The notes under the pieces were generated by a model. The model was given only the letters and a program-made list of their open reading frames with translations, was not told where the DNA came from and made no database searches. Both the position numbers and the translations under genes were made by a program. From the NCBI GenBank assembly GCA_949752745.1, contig OX457031.1, positions 49,634,162 through 49,698,161 of the forward strand: a DNA stretch of 64,000 nucleotides, in the 5' to 3' direction. The first letter of the stretch is position 1. Each line of letters starts with the position of its first letter. Positions 22,567-32,437 of the stretch are shown here, piece by piece. Source of the DNA: Protula sp. h YS-2021 (lineage: Eukaryota > Annelida > Polychaeta > Sabellida > Serpulidae).

Positions 22567-24587
22567 CAGCCAACCAAAGTACCGCTCAGAGACGAGGGAC
22601 TCGTCTCTTGGCGATACTTTTTCTGGCTTAAACGATCTAAAAGAACTACTGTCTTGCAACACATCCTTGCCCGTAGGCGGAAGGCTAGGCAAGTTCTGGC
22701 ATGCTTGGGCAGAGTTAGGGGCTTCCCGGAGAATAGTCCGGTGGCTCAAGAACGGCTATCCCCTCCCCTTCAAGAAGGGCCCGAGGGGACTCAAACCAAC
22801 TATTCCCCTAACACTCCAAGCTCCAGGCAACCTGGCCGCCGCTTATCAGCAGGGATCAGAAAAAGACTTAGCCCTAAAAGAAATGCTAAAAGACTTACAA
22901 GCAAAACAGGCTATAGAGGAAATGCCAGAAAACCAGGTAGGCTTCTTCAGTCGAGTTTTTCTGGTACCCAAGAAGTCAGGGGGATGGCGACTGGTGATAG
23001 ATCTATCTTCCCTCAACCAGTCCCTGCAAATAACCTCCTTCCAGATGGACACGGCACAGGTTATAAAAGCAATGTTACGGGAAGGGATGTGGGGCACATC
23101 GATAGATCTATCCGACGCCTACCTACATGTTCCCCTACACCACTCGGCCAGGAAGTACCTATGTTTCCAAGTAAATCGAAAGCGTTTCTGGTTTCTGGCA
23201 CTCCCTTTCGGCCTCTCCTCGGCCCCGTACGTATTTTCAAAGATCATGCGGGTCCTAAAAGCAGGGGCACGTCTCCAAGGAATGCTAGTGTTCCAATACT
23301 TGGTTCCTGGCACATACTCAACGGGACATAGCCCATCACCAGACAACCCACCTGGTCAAAAAGGCGATACAGGTAGGTCTTATGGTAAATCTGGTCAAAT
23401 CAGAATTGACCCCAAAACAAGACGTCATCTTCTTGGGGGAACGATGGGACTTATCAGCAGCCCGAGCATTCCCCACAACAGACAGGCAGCAGAGAATTTC
23501 TCGGTCTATCCGGAATATTTCTGCCAACCGAAAGGTAAGGGTACAGGCTATGGAGTCACTGCTAGGTCTATTAGTAGCGACCGAGAAGACGGTTCCGTTA
23601 GGCCGCTTACATTACAGACGATTCCAGGCACAGGTAAGACAAGCCCTAACGAAGGAACGGTCCCCCAAAGCCACTATGACAGTGTCCTCTTCCGCACTCT
23701 CCCTTCTCCAATGGTGGTGCGACCCGGTTACCATGAACGAAGGAGTCCCCTTTCAGGCCCCTCCCATGGATATAGAGCTCCAAACGGACGCTTCCAGGGA
23801 AGGGTGGGGAATTCACTGTCAGGGTCAAATGTGGCGAGGAAAATGGCCAGCAACGTTTTGCAGATACCATATCAACTGGCTGGAACTCCGAGTGGTATGG
23901 ATAGCTCTGAACAAGCTATCGAACCATCTCGAGGGAAAGAGTGTCAGAGTTCTTCTAGACAACTCTACAGCAGTGGCGTATCTGAACAAACAAGGTGGAA
24001 CCAAATCCTCTCAACTATCGACCCTGACTTCTCACATCCTTCTTCTGGCACGGGAACACAAAATATCCATTGTAGCACGTCATCTATCAGGGAAGCTGAA
24101 CGTACTGGCCGATCTGGCGTCCAGGGCGGGTCAAGTCATCCACACAGAGTGGTGCCTAGCCCAGTCATCCTTCCGTTGGGTGACACGGGAATCCCCATGG
24201 GGTCCCCCGACATTAGATCTATTCGCCAATGCGTTGACAACCCAGCTACCCAGGTTCGTATCCCCATGCCCGGATCAAGCAGCCTGGGCAGTAGATGCAT
24301 TAAAGTGCCCATGGCCTCTGCAGGAAGTACTCTATGCCTTCCCTCCCCAGGCCATTCTGCTACAAGTCTTTCAAAGGATAATAGAACTCAGACCTCCAGC
24401 TCTGTTACTAATAGCCCCGTTGTTCCCAGAGGCTCCGTGGTTCACTCTTCTTCTACGGTGCAAGGTGATCAAGTCCGTCCCGATACCTTGTCACAGGGAA
24501 CTATTATCCCAACCCCATTGGCGGCACTTCCACCCATCCCCACAACTAATGAACCTACACCTGTGGTGTCTAACCAATCCTTCCTAG
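22409..24587 (+). pseudogene. DIRS RT/RNase H polyprotein, disrupted at the RT catalytic motif
   Basis: RT begins in one frame (ATG at 22409). WRLVIDLSSLNQ, the motif A aspartate in GTSIDLSDAYLHVPLH (about 23090-23135) and motif B ALPFGLSSAPYVFSKIM are intact. At motif C (23297-23302) the frame breaks: the expected Leu-Asp-Asp is absent and homology resumes at 23301 in another frame (WFLAHTQRD, then KSELTPKQDVIFLG). A deletion of about 8 bp between short TGG repeats would explain this. RNase H follows with its acidic set intact (TDASREGWG, WLELRVVW, LLDNSTAVAYLNKQGG, ARHLSGKLNVLADLASR). After it comes a DLFAN...PRFVSPCPDQAAWAVDAL segment typical of DIRS, which some authors link to the methyltransferase-like region. 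The copy cannot reverse-transcribe itself. Confidence 0.9.
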
Positions 24588-25681
24588 AGAAAAAAGGTTT
24601 TTCCAAGCAGGTAGTGGAAAAGATGGTAAACAATCATAAGCAATCCACAGCGAAAGTTTATAGGTCACAGTGGAACAAGTTTTCCTCTTGGTGCGCTGCC
24701 TCTAAGCTAGATCCCTTCCAGGCGACACCAGCAGTGGTAGCAGATTTTTTGGACCATCTTTTCACACAAGGTCAACTGAAGGTGGGTTCGATAGAAGGTT
24801 ATGGAGCCGCTATCGGTTCTAGACTTAAGGCATCTACTGGCTATGACCCGGGCGAGGATACGGCCCTGTCACAGTTAATTAGACATTTCAAGGTGAATTC
24901 CCCTCCCCTACAGTCCAATGTGGCCCAATGGGATTTGTCTCTGGTATTACGTTATTTACAGTGCCCAGAGAATTTCTCGGAACAAAACATTTCCGCAAAA
25001 GATGCCACGGTAAGATTCACTTTCCTGTTAGCCTTAGCGTCCGGTAAGAGGAGAGGTGAAATCCATGCGTTGGACAGGGAGATAATAAAGGAAAATGGGG
25101 AGTGGAATAGAGTGTTTCTTACTCCCAGAGTCGGTTTCATGGGTAAGACACATATCATCTCCCAAGGACGGGGCACCTTTGAACATATTGCGCTCCCGTC
25201 CCTTCAGGGGGAACAACTGTCTGAGGATCGCGTTTCTTTGTGCCCGGTCAAAGCACTACGTCAATACCTTTCGATTTCAGAAACCTATCGCTCAGAAAAT
25301 CAAAAAGCCCTCATTATCTCTTTCATGCCGAAATTTAACAAAGACCTTTCTAAACAGACCATCTCCAACTACATTAGAAAGGTCATTTTGGCAGCTTATG
25401 AACGGGCACAGTCCGATACGGGCCTACAAGACGAATGTAAAGTTAAAGCCCATCATGTCCGCCAGATAGCAAATTCCCTCAGAGCTCTTCGTAATGTGTC
25501 TTTGGTAGATATACTTAGAACAGGTTGTTGGTCCTCTCCCAACTCATTCGTTAAGTATTACCTGAAAGACTTTTCGCAAAACGAGTTGTCGGGTCTTTAC
25601 TCTTTATGCCCCTTCATTGCTGCGGAAACCATCATTACGAATCCTTCTTCTCTGGTTTCAGGCAACCCGCTCCAAAGCTGA
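24560..25681 (+). CDS. DIRS tyrosine recombinase
   Basis: About 370 codons ending at 25681; the first in-frame ATG is at 24623, but similarity seems to begin slightly upstream, overlapping the end of the RNase H frame. The N-terminal SAM-like, DNA-binding part reads STAKVYRSQWNKFSSWC ... VVADFLDHLF. The catalytic domain has the first arginine in LALASGKRRGEIHAL (about 25048), the H-x-x-R box in KAHHVRQIANSL (25450-25461) and the nucleophile tyrosine in SFVKYYL (25556-25561). All key residues are present. In DIRS elements this enzyme inserts the circular DNA intermediate without a target duplication. A single open frame from 22409 to 25681 links RT and recombinase only by reading through RNase H in the wrong frame. 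Confidence 0.9.
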   Translation, partial: PVVSNQSFLEKKGFSKQVVEKMVNNHKQSTAKVYRSQWNKFSSWCAASKLDPFQATPAVVADFLDHLFTQGQLKVGSIEGYGAAIGSRLKASTGYDPGEDTALSQLIRHFKVNSPPLQSNVAQWDLSLVLRYLQCPENFSEQNISAKDATVRFTFLLALASGKRRGEIHALDREIIKENGEWNRVFLTPRVGFMGKTHIISQGRGTFEHIALPSLQGEQLSEDRVSLCPVKALRQYLSISETYRSENQKALIISFMPKFNKDLSKQTISNYIRKVILAAYERAQSDTGLQDECKVKAHHVRQIANSLRALRNVSLVDILRTGCWSSPNSFVKYYLKDFSQNELSGLYSLCPFIAAETIITNPSSLVSGNPLQS

Positions 25682-26741
25682 AAGGCAAGGGCAAACAGAA
25701 AGGGGGATTCCCCAAGGGACACAACAATGGGTTCAAGGGCAAGAAACAGTGATGCTCTCAGACTTTGTTATCGTACCTCGAGTACAGTTAAGCAAGTGTT
25801 TTTAATTCACCACGGTACTGATATTTTCACTTGCATGGACGTTAGTTTTTAAGCTCTAGATTGTTTCCAGGGTAAAGGTAATTTTATCTTGTGCGGGCAG
25901 GGTCATCGTGGTCCTAACACCCAGCTACCTGCCATCATCCTCTTTTCGGACCCTAAGGTCAGAAAAGAGAGGGGGGGGGTACACGGTACTTACGGTTCTC
26001 GTAGTCCCATGTCACCTCCGGTAACTAGGGGATCGGTCCATGATGACCATGCCCATTGTTCCCATGGGCCCGTAATTGGCCCAAGACACGGGAATCCATA
26101 TAACAGTGAATGTTTTTCACTTTTTAAGTTTAAATTCTATCAGTATTAGAATCTAAAAGAATATCTAGTCGTATTTTGTAGGTTTTGCGGGAAAAACCTT
26201 CAATTTATATTGTGTTCTTTGCTTCGGTCATTTGGACCTTTTCATTTGCTTTAACCTAACGTCAGTTCAGCATGTTAGTTAATTGTAAATACTGCAGGCG
26301 CACTCCCTAGCAGTATTAAGTTTATTTACGTAAATCTCCGAGATTTACGATCGTATTGTCAAGTATCGACGGTTTGAAATTATTACTGGTAACCTCGATG
26401 TTGAGAGTGTGTGGTTGGGACCCATCCAGTGGGTGGTAGGAGGGGGATGGCAGTAACCACTCTTGTGTATGTGATGTACTTGACTTACATGTGTCAGATC
26501 TCTATTTTCTGTTCCCATGGGGTCATATCCCATGATGATTGTTATGGGACTGGGAGTGTTCCCCCCCATCCCAAACCTTTGGAAAACATTAAAAGAAGTG
26601 GAACGTAGTTAGCATTTTTATTCAGTCTTCAACTACGGTTCATCTTTACATCTACCGATGAGTCTTTACGTATCTAGCACAATTCGCAACCTTTTTGTGA
26701 AGCAGTACAGAATGGCAGGCTCCCCTGCTCCGGACTTAAGT
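25682..26741 (+). other. DIRS 3' non-coding region
   Basis: No gene. Contains a second cluster of CCCATGGG-type motifs (25998-26095, 26505-26560) and a G run (25969-25977). It leads into the internal complementary region. Confidence 0.6.
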
Positions 26742-26856
26742 CCCATCTAAAAGTGGAGATAAGCGAATTCAAAGCTTTTGCGAAGTAAAACTAACGTTTT
26801 ATTTCGTAAAACGTGCTTTTACGAGTAAAAGCGCAATTCGCGTTCTCCACTTTTAG
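26742..26856 (+). repeat. DIRS internal complementary region
   Basis: The first part (CCCATCTAAAAGTGGAGATA to 26790) is the reverse complement of the left tip. The second part (from 26788, AAACTAACGTTTTATTTCGT onward) is the reverse complement of the right tip. The overlap AAA marks the circle junction. In the DIRS model this region templates completion of the ends. Confidence 0.93.
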
Positions 26857-26918
26857 CCTACTCTCCCTCCCATCCACCCTCAACAAGCCTGGGTGCGTTT
26901 TTCAACCACCGAGTGGGG

Positions 26919-27085
26919 CTTAAAGGGAATGCCCATTGTCAATCATGACGAAATACCAGAGGATTCCCTCATTTTGATTGGTTGATGGGTGGATGGCGGG
27001 ATAGGCTATTCTGCAGGCACAAAAAGTTTGTATTTATTTGCGTGAAAGGATTTATCCTGAAGGGAAACCCATCTAAAAGTGGAGA
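26919..27085 (-). repeat. DIRS right inverted terminal repeat
   Basis: Reverse complement of 19100-19266 with no mismatch seen. The outer right tip (27086-27141) differs from the left tip and ends GTTAGTTT. Confidence 0.95.
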
Positions 27086-27887
27086 ACGCGAATTGCGCTT
27101 TTACTCGTAAAAGCACGTTTTACGAAATAAAACGTTAGTTTAAACCACCAATTTTCAGGTGGCAGCACAAATGTCCGTTATTTCCAAAGCAAAACGAAAT
27201 TTAACATCTTTGATGTTGGGAGTTATTTTACACTCAGACTTGCTGCGTTAAAAACACTTGTGTTACTGGCAAATTCCATCAAGGCAAAGAGCGCACTACA
27301 TTCACAGTCACAGTACTTTATTTATTTTTTTTCGAAAATACTTTCGAAATGCGAAATGTTCATGGTGTTAAAATCGACTGTGGCCGGCAATTGTAGGTGT
27401 GCGTGGAGGTAAAACATTTCATATCTGCTTGTGTGTCATCCAGCTCATTGTAATGTCAAAAATTAAAATTTAGACAATGCACAAATATGTACAGTAAGGG
27501 TTGTCGTCTGCTCGGGACCTCAGTACCACTAGTGGTACTGAGGTCCCGAAGTGGCACTGAGGACCCGGTGGCACTGAGGTCCCGACAAATTTTTCATATG
27601 AATTCCCCGTCCCCATCCCCGTCCCCGCCCCGACCCCATCTTTAATTGTATCTTAAAATCAATGCTTCTTCCGCCTCCCTCCCTGCCACCCCGTTAGGTG
27701 ACGCCGTCAGGAGTGGCATGGGTTCTTTTATCATCTTCTATTCCCACTGCCCCGCCCCCACCCCCCCCCCCACCATCACCCAATATGTTTATCTCGATAT
27801 CTTATAGTATTTTCCATAAAATATTTACAAATACACATGTCTATTCACAAAATGTTGAAGAAAAAAAGATGCGAAATTTCTCTTTTT

Positions 27888-27890
<3 letters not shown>

Positions 27891-27985
<95 letters not shown>
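27891..27985. repeat. (AT)47 microsatellite
   Basis: Uninterrupted AT run followed directly by a C-rich stretch. Both-strand Tyr-Ile open frames here are artefacts of the repeat. Confidence 0.97.
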
Positions 27986-27986
<1 letters not shown>

Positions 27987-28664
27987 CCTCCACCCCCCCC
28001 CCCCACCCCACCCCTCCAACAAAGACAAATTGCGTTTTGTTTTCTTTTTTTTTTTGGACTTTCCCATCGGCTTTGCAATTATTAAGCCTTGAAGCGTCTT
28101 CATCAAAGCAGCACTATGAGCAGCATTGACGTTTTCACGCGGCATGTTTTTGTTCAATCTTTTTATGCATTCTACCTTTCTGTGTTGATGCACTGAGACG
28201 TGCATTTTTCGAGTATGTACCATTTTAGCCAATTTAACCTTAATTGGCTAAATTGAGTGCATTTTTTAATTGTTTTCCATAAAATATATACAAATACATA
28301 TGTCTATTCATAAAATTTTAAAAAAACGAAGTTTCCCTTTTTGGCATGGGGGGGGGGTAAGAACGGAGAGGAGGGGGGGGGGGCTAAAATGCAATTTATC
28401 TTTTTGGCGTGAGAGGGAGGGCATATATATACATTGGGGCGGGGGACATAAAAAAATTTCGATTGTTAATTCCCACTTGCAAACTTCGTTTGCAAATGGA
28501 TATAAGTTTGTAGTTTTTCTCGAAGTTTCTGTCCTTTTCTCATTTTTCCCACTTGCAAGCATAGTTTGCAAATGGGTATGCTTTGCAAAGAATTCTGGCC
28601 GTTTATTCCTTCCTTTTTCTTTTTGCTGTTTTGTTTTGTTTTTTTTTTTTTTATAGTTTTTTTT

Positions 28665-29484
28665 TCCGTCACGGAGGTTTCCAGAAAACTCCTCCTACGC
28701 TTTTTGACGTAGGACGATGAAATTTGGCACAGAGATAGAGGGTGATAAGATGTCGTGAAATCCGCAAATTTTGTTGACCTTGACCTTCAAGGTCAAGGTC
28801 AAATTGAGGTCAAAGTTTTTTTACCTCAAATTGGTTTCCCGAAAACTCCTCCTAGGCTATTTGACGAAGGACGATAAAATTGGGCACAGAGATAGAGGGT
28901 GATAAGATGTCGTGAAATCCGAAAAAATTTTTGACCTTGACCTTCAAGGTCAAGGTCGAATTGAGGTCAAAATATTTTTTCAAAAACCTCTTCCATCACG
29001 AAAAATTGCTGGAAATAGCGCTCAAATCCTTGTTTCAACCCATGTACGGTGTCAGTAGACAGTAACATCATGGATGGAATCTCGACATTTAGTGTCAAGG
29101 TCAAGGTCATGTGACTTTTGTATATTGAAATCCCTTAGAGACAAATTGTCCATTATCTCGAAAACGGTTAGAGATAGAGCGATTTTGAGCTTATTTTCGA
29201 CCCTTTGGGCCTAAAAGACGTTATATAAGAGGTACCTCGGTGACCTTGACCTCCTCCATCATGGTCAAGGTCAAGAACCGGAAGTTGTCCATTGTCTGAA
29301 AAATGGTTAGAAAACTGAATTGATTAGTTGAGATTACATTATATTTACTTCGATGTCCTTGTTCATGATAATAATTCTGAAGGTGACAATTATGTGGAAA
29401 GACTGAAAAATGTGTCTTTGACCAGATAGATTGTACCATTGCAAGTGGGTGTCATTTTGCTACGTGTAGCGAAATTCGGTCTAG
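28665..29484 (+). mobile_element. Non-autonomous Helitron-type element
   Basis: Starts TCCGTCACGGAGGTTTCC after a T run and ends in a hairpin (TTTTGCTAC, loop GT, GTAGCGAAA, with one G-T pair) followed by TTCGGTCTAG|T (CTAG at 29481-29484). TC start, hairpin and CTAG end fit a Helitron. The interior has two copies of a module of about 170 bp with GAAATTTGGCACAGAGATAG and AGGTCA palindromes, plus one unit of the 1-830 repeat family. A second 5' end of the same family starts at 29500 with no 3' end found. Confidence 0.65.
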
Positions 29485-29499
29485 TTTTCTTCTCTTTTT

Positions 29500-29960
29500 T
29501 CCGTCACGGAGGTTTCCAGAAAACTCCTCCTAGGCTATTTGATGTAAGACGATGAAATTTGGCACAATGATAGAGGGTAACGAGATGTCGTCAAATCCGC
29601 AAATTTTTTTGACCTTGACCTTGAAGTTCAAGGTCAAATTGAGGTCAAAGTTTTTCTGACATCAAAGTGGTTTCCAGAAAACTCCTCCTACAGGGTTTGT
29701 CGTAAAATGACGGCATTTGACAGAGATATAGAAGTAGGGGGAAAGTGGGGCTATCAAAACAGGAAGTGACGTCATAATGACGTCAGGAGGTGTTTTGATA
29801 GCCCCATAGGGCTTTTAAAACAGTGAGGTCATTTTGGCGTGATAAAGACGTGATATATAGACGTGATATGGAGGTCATATGGAGGTCATATGGAGGTGAT
29901 ATGGAGGTCATATGAACGTCATATGAACGTCATATGAACGTCATAATGACGTAATAGGGC
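29500..29960 (+). mobile_element. Second Helitron-type 5' end and short minisatellite
   Basis: Repeats the TCCGTCACGGAGG start and the AAGGTCA module. Leads into paired CRE-like sites (29767-29785) and a minisatellite of about 11 bp (TATGGAGGTCA units, 29865-29945). No 3' hairpin end identified. Confidence 0.5.
29767..29785. promoter_or_regulatory. Paired CRE-like sites
   Basis: Two perfect TGACGTCA palindromes, 29767-29774 and 29778-29785, three bases apart. A third lies at 30166-30173 and several CATAATGACGT half-matches lie near 29930-29955. TGACGTCA is the consensus for CREB/ATF factors; use here is inference. Confidence 0.4.
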
Positions 29961-30204
29961 TAGTGGGCGGCCATTCAAACGGACAGCCATTCAAACGACA
30001 TTCAAACGGGCGGCCTTTTAAACGACCATTCAAACGGCAGACGGACAGACGGACAGTCGAACAGTCAGACAAACGGGTAGAGAGCTCTCCAACTGTTTTA
30101 TTTTAAGCAAGGGGACTCATAGAGACATGGTTAGAGCTGGCCTGCTGTGTATTTTGACCCATCAATGACGTCACACATTTCGACTCAAGCTTGCGACCAA
30201 CTGA

Positions 30205-30377
30205 TCGACAGGCCCCCCGGGGCCAGACGACTTTCAGGCCCCCCGGGGCCTGCCAAACACCAGATCGACAGGCCCCCCGGGGCCAGCCGAACCAGGTTGG
30301 CAGGCCCCCCGGGGCCAGCCAAACACCAGTTCGACAGGCCCCCCGGGGCAAGCCTACAGTAGGTTGGCAGGCCCCCC
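30205..30377. repeat. GC-rich minisatellite with palindromic core
   Basis: Six units of roughly 30-38 bp with the core AGGCCCCCCGGGGCCAG, separated by CCAAACACCAGATCGAC or GAACCAGGTTGGC. It is followed by two C runs within CCAGTCGACCCC-type units (30421-30470). Confidence 0.9.
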
Positions 30378-31239
30378 TTTAAGCATACACTGTATCTATA
30401 TGGGTGAGCTGGTCGACAGACCCCCCCCCCGGCCAGTCGACCCCCCCCCCCCCCTCCGCCAGTCGACTTTCAACATCCCACTTTTCGACTCCTCGAAGCC
30501 AGCAGCACCGCAGGCCACTCTATGTATCCAAGCAATGGCAACTCTTTTTTAGCTTTCTCTCTCCAAACACACACCATGAGAGACTGGTAACGGGTCAGTC
30601 GGACAAACGGTCTACCCGGACAAACGGACTGCTGGACAAACGGGCAGTCTTTTTTTTTTCTTCCTCTCTCTCCATCACACCACGGCGTCTGAGGGGCAAA
30701 CGAACAGTCTTTTTTCGGCTTTCTCGCCCCACACATTCACTAATGGATTGCCGTAGAAGCAATTAAATGTGAGCAACGCCACCTTAAGAGACGTCATTTT
30801 TAACCCAGAGCTCTCTCCATCACGGTATATACAGGCAACAACAACTTTTTTTTTTAAGCTTTCTCACTGCATACACACAGATAACACCTACGGCAACCGA
30901 ACAAACGGACACCAAGACACACGGACACCCAGAGGCACGGACACCCAGACAGTCATGTTTTTTTAACCCTTTTTTTAACCCTCTCTCTCTCCACACACAT
31001 CACATCACGGCAGCAACTGTTTTTCTGGACTTTCTCACTCTCTAACGAAGCCATTGCAACAGCAATTAAAAAATGAGCACTCTTTTCCTTAAGGAAGCCA
31101 TTTTTAACTCAGAGAGCTCTGCCTCTCTCCATGCATACATAAGCAATTAAAGCCGAACAAGCATTGAGATGGGAGCTCTCTCTCCACTCTATTCTTCTTT
31201 TTTTTTACCTTTCTCACTTTCCAAACACACATAACACCT

Positions 31240-31720
31240 ACGACAGACGGATAGACGGTCAGTCTTTTTTATTTTTTCTCTCTCTCTACACATATATCAC
31301 TAGCCACAACCGATTCAGCGTTTTATTTCATAAGCCTGGGTATTTTTTAACCCAGATAGTGGCTTGTTTAAAACTCTCTCTCTTCACACACACACACACA
31401 TAACACAGCAGACGGTCAGACGGACAGATTTAGCGTTTTATTTCTCAAGCCTGGGTATTTTTAACCCAGATAGCAGCTTTTTTTTAACTCTCTCTCTCTC
31501 TCTTCACACACACACATAACACATCAGATGGTCAGACGGACAGATTTAGCGTTTCATTTCTCATGCCAGGGCATTTTTAAACCAGACAGCAATTTGTTTT
31601 CCTTTCTCAGACGGTCAGACAGACAGATTAAGCGTTTATTTCTCAAGCCAGGGTATTTTTAACCCAGGCAGCAATTTGTTTAGCTTTTTCAGACGGTCAG
31701 ACGGACAGATGGGGGGTATA
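31240..31720. repeat. Tandem repeat of about 100-130 bp (GACGGTCAGACGGACAG family)
   Basis: Four units contain AGACGGTCAGACGGACAGAT, TTTAGCGTTTTATTTCTCA, GGGTATTTTTAACCCAGATA and CT/CA-rich runs. The segment GGGTATTTTTAACCC is itself an inverted repeat. Confidence 0.8.
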
Positions 31721-31807
31721 AATCAATGATTTATAGACCCCCCCCCCCTTTTTTTTAGCATTTCCCACACTCTCATGCATACACATACATACTAACCCTA
31801 ACCCTAC

Positions 31808-32390
31808 CACCACTTTACTTTTTTTCTGAAAGTAAGCATTGATTTTTGGTTTTGAACGTTTCTTTCAGCTTAAAACAACTTAATCTAGCATTTTGAAGCA
31901 AAAAAAGTTTGGGTCCTCAGTGCCACCACCGGGCCTCAGTGCCACCACCGGGTCCTCAGTACCACCACTTTACTTTTTTCTGAAAGTAAGCATTGATTTT
32001 TGGTTTTGAACGTTTCTTTCACCTTAAAACAACTTAATCTAGCATTTTGAAGCAAAAAAAAAAGTTTGGGTCCTCAGTGCCACCACCGGGCCTCAGTGCC
32101 ACCACCGGGTCCTCAGTACCACCACTTTACTTTTCTCTGAAAGTAAGCATTGATTTTTGGTTTTGAACGTTTCTTTCAGCTTAAAACAACTTAATCTAGC
32201 ATTTTGAAGCAAAAAAAAGTTTGGGTCCTCAGTGCCACCTCCGGACCCTCAGTACCAAATCTTCACTTTTTTCTGAAAGCAACATTGATTTTTGGTTTTG
32301 AACGTTTCTTTCAGCTTAAGACAACTTAATCTAGGATTTTAAAAGTAAAAAATATTTTGGGTCCTCAGTGCCACCGGGTCCTCAGTGCCA
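31808..32390. repeat. Tandem repeat of about 150 bp containing FB1 tip motifs
   Basis: Four units (starts near 31808, 31961, 32119, 32258) each contain CTGAAAGTAAGCATTGATTT and TCAGCTTAAAACAACTTAAT, then GGGTCCTCAGTGCCACCACC. The last part is the same oligonucleotide as in the FB1 terminal arms, so this is an internal extension of the right arm. Confidence 0.85.
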
Positions 32391-32437
32391 CTTCGGGACC
32401 TTATTACCACTGGTGGTACTGAGGTCCCGAGCAGACG

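Larger units (their letters stand above)
19069..27141 (+). mobile_element. DIRS-type tyrosine-recombinase retrotransposon (nearly complete, RT-defective)
   Basis: About 8.07 kb, GC-richer than its surroundings. It shows the full DIRS layout: inverted terminal repeats (19100-19266 and 26919-27085, identical over 167 bp by eye), distinct outer tips, and an internal complementary region (26742-26856). That region is the reverse complement of the left tip joined to the reverse complement of the right tip, meeting at a shared TTT. Genes in order are gag-like ORF1, RT/RNase H, and tyrosine recombinase, with overlaps. No target duplication, as expected for tyrosine-recombinase integration. It sits in intron 1 of the Reeler/DOMON gene, antisense to it. 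Confidence 0.95.
27505..32437. mobile_element. Foldback-like element FB1 with palindromic tips
   Basis: Begins CGTCTGCTCGGGACCTCAGT and ends with its inverse, GAGGTCCCGAGCAGACG. About 80 bp of inverted repeat at each end are built from short blocks such as GGGACCTCAGTACCAC and GGTGGCACTGAGG in alternating orientation. The left tip contains a perfect 38-bp palindrome (27512-27549). No transposase is visible in the 4.9-kb interior, which holds Helitron pieces, minisatellites and homopolymer runs. No convincing target duplication was found, so the boundaries are inferred from the inverted repeats alone. Confidence 0.7.

Noticed and set aside
20378..25216. Minus-strand and alternative-frame open frames within the DIRS element
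   Set aside because: Shadows of the gag, RT/RNase H and recombinase frames; no domains.
27698..28232. Long frames with Tyr-Ile repeats on both strands
   Set aside because: Translation of an AT microsatellite flanked by C-runs.
31793..31806. Telomere-like CTAACCCTAACCCTA
   Set aside because: Only two units inside FB1; not a telomeric tract.
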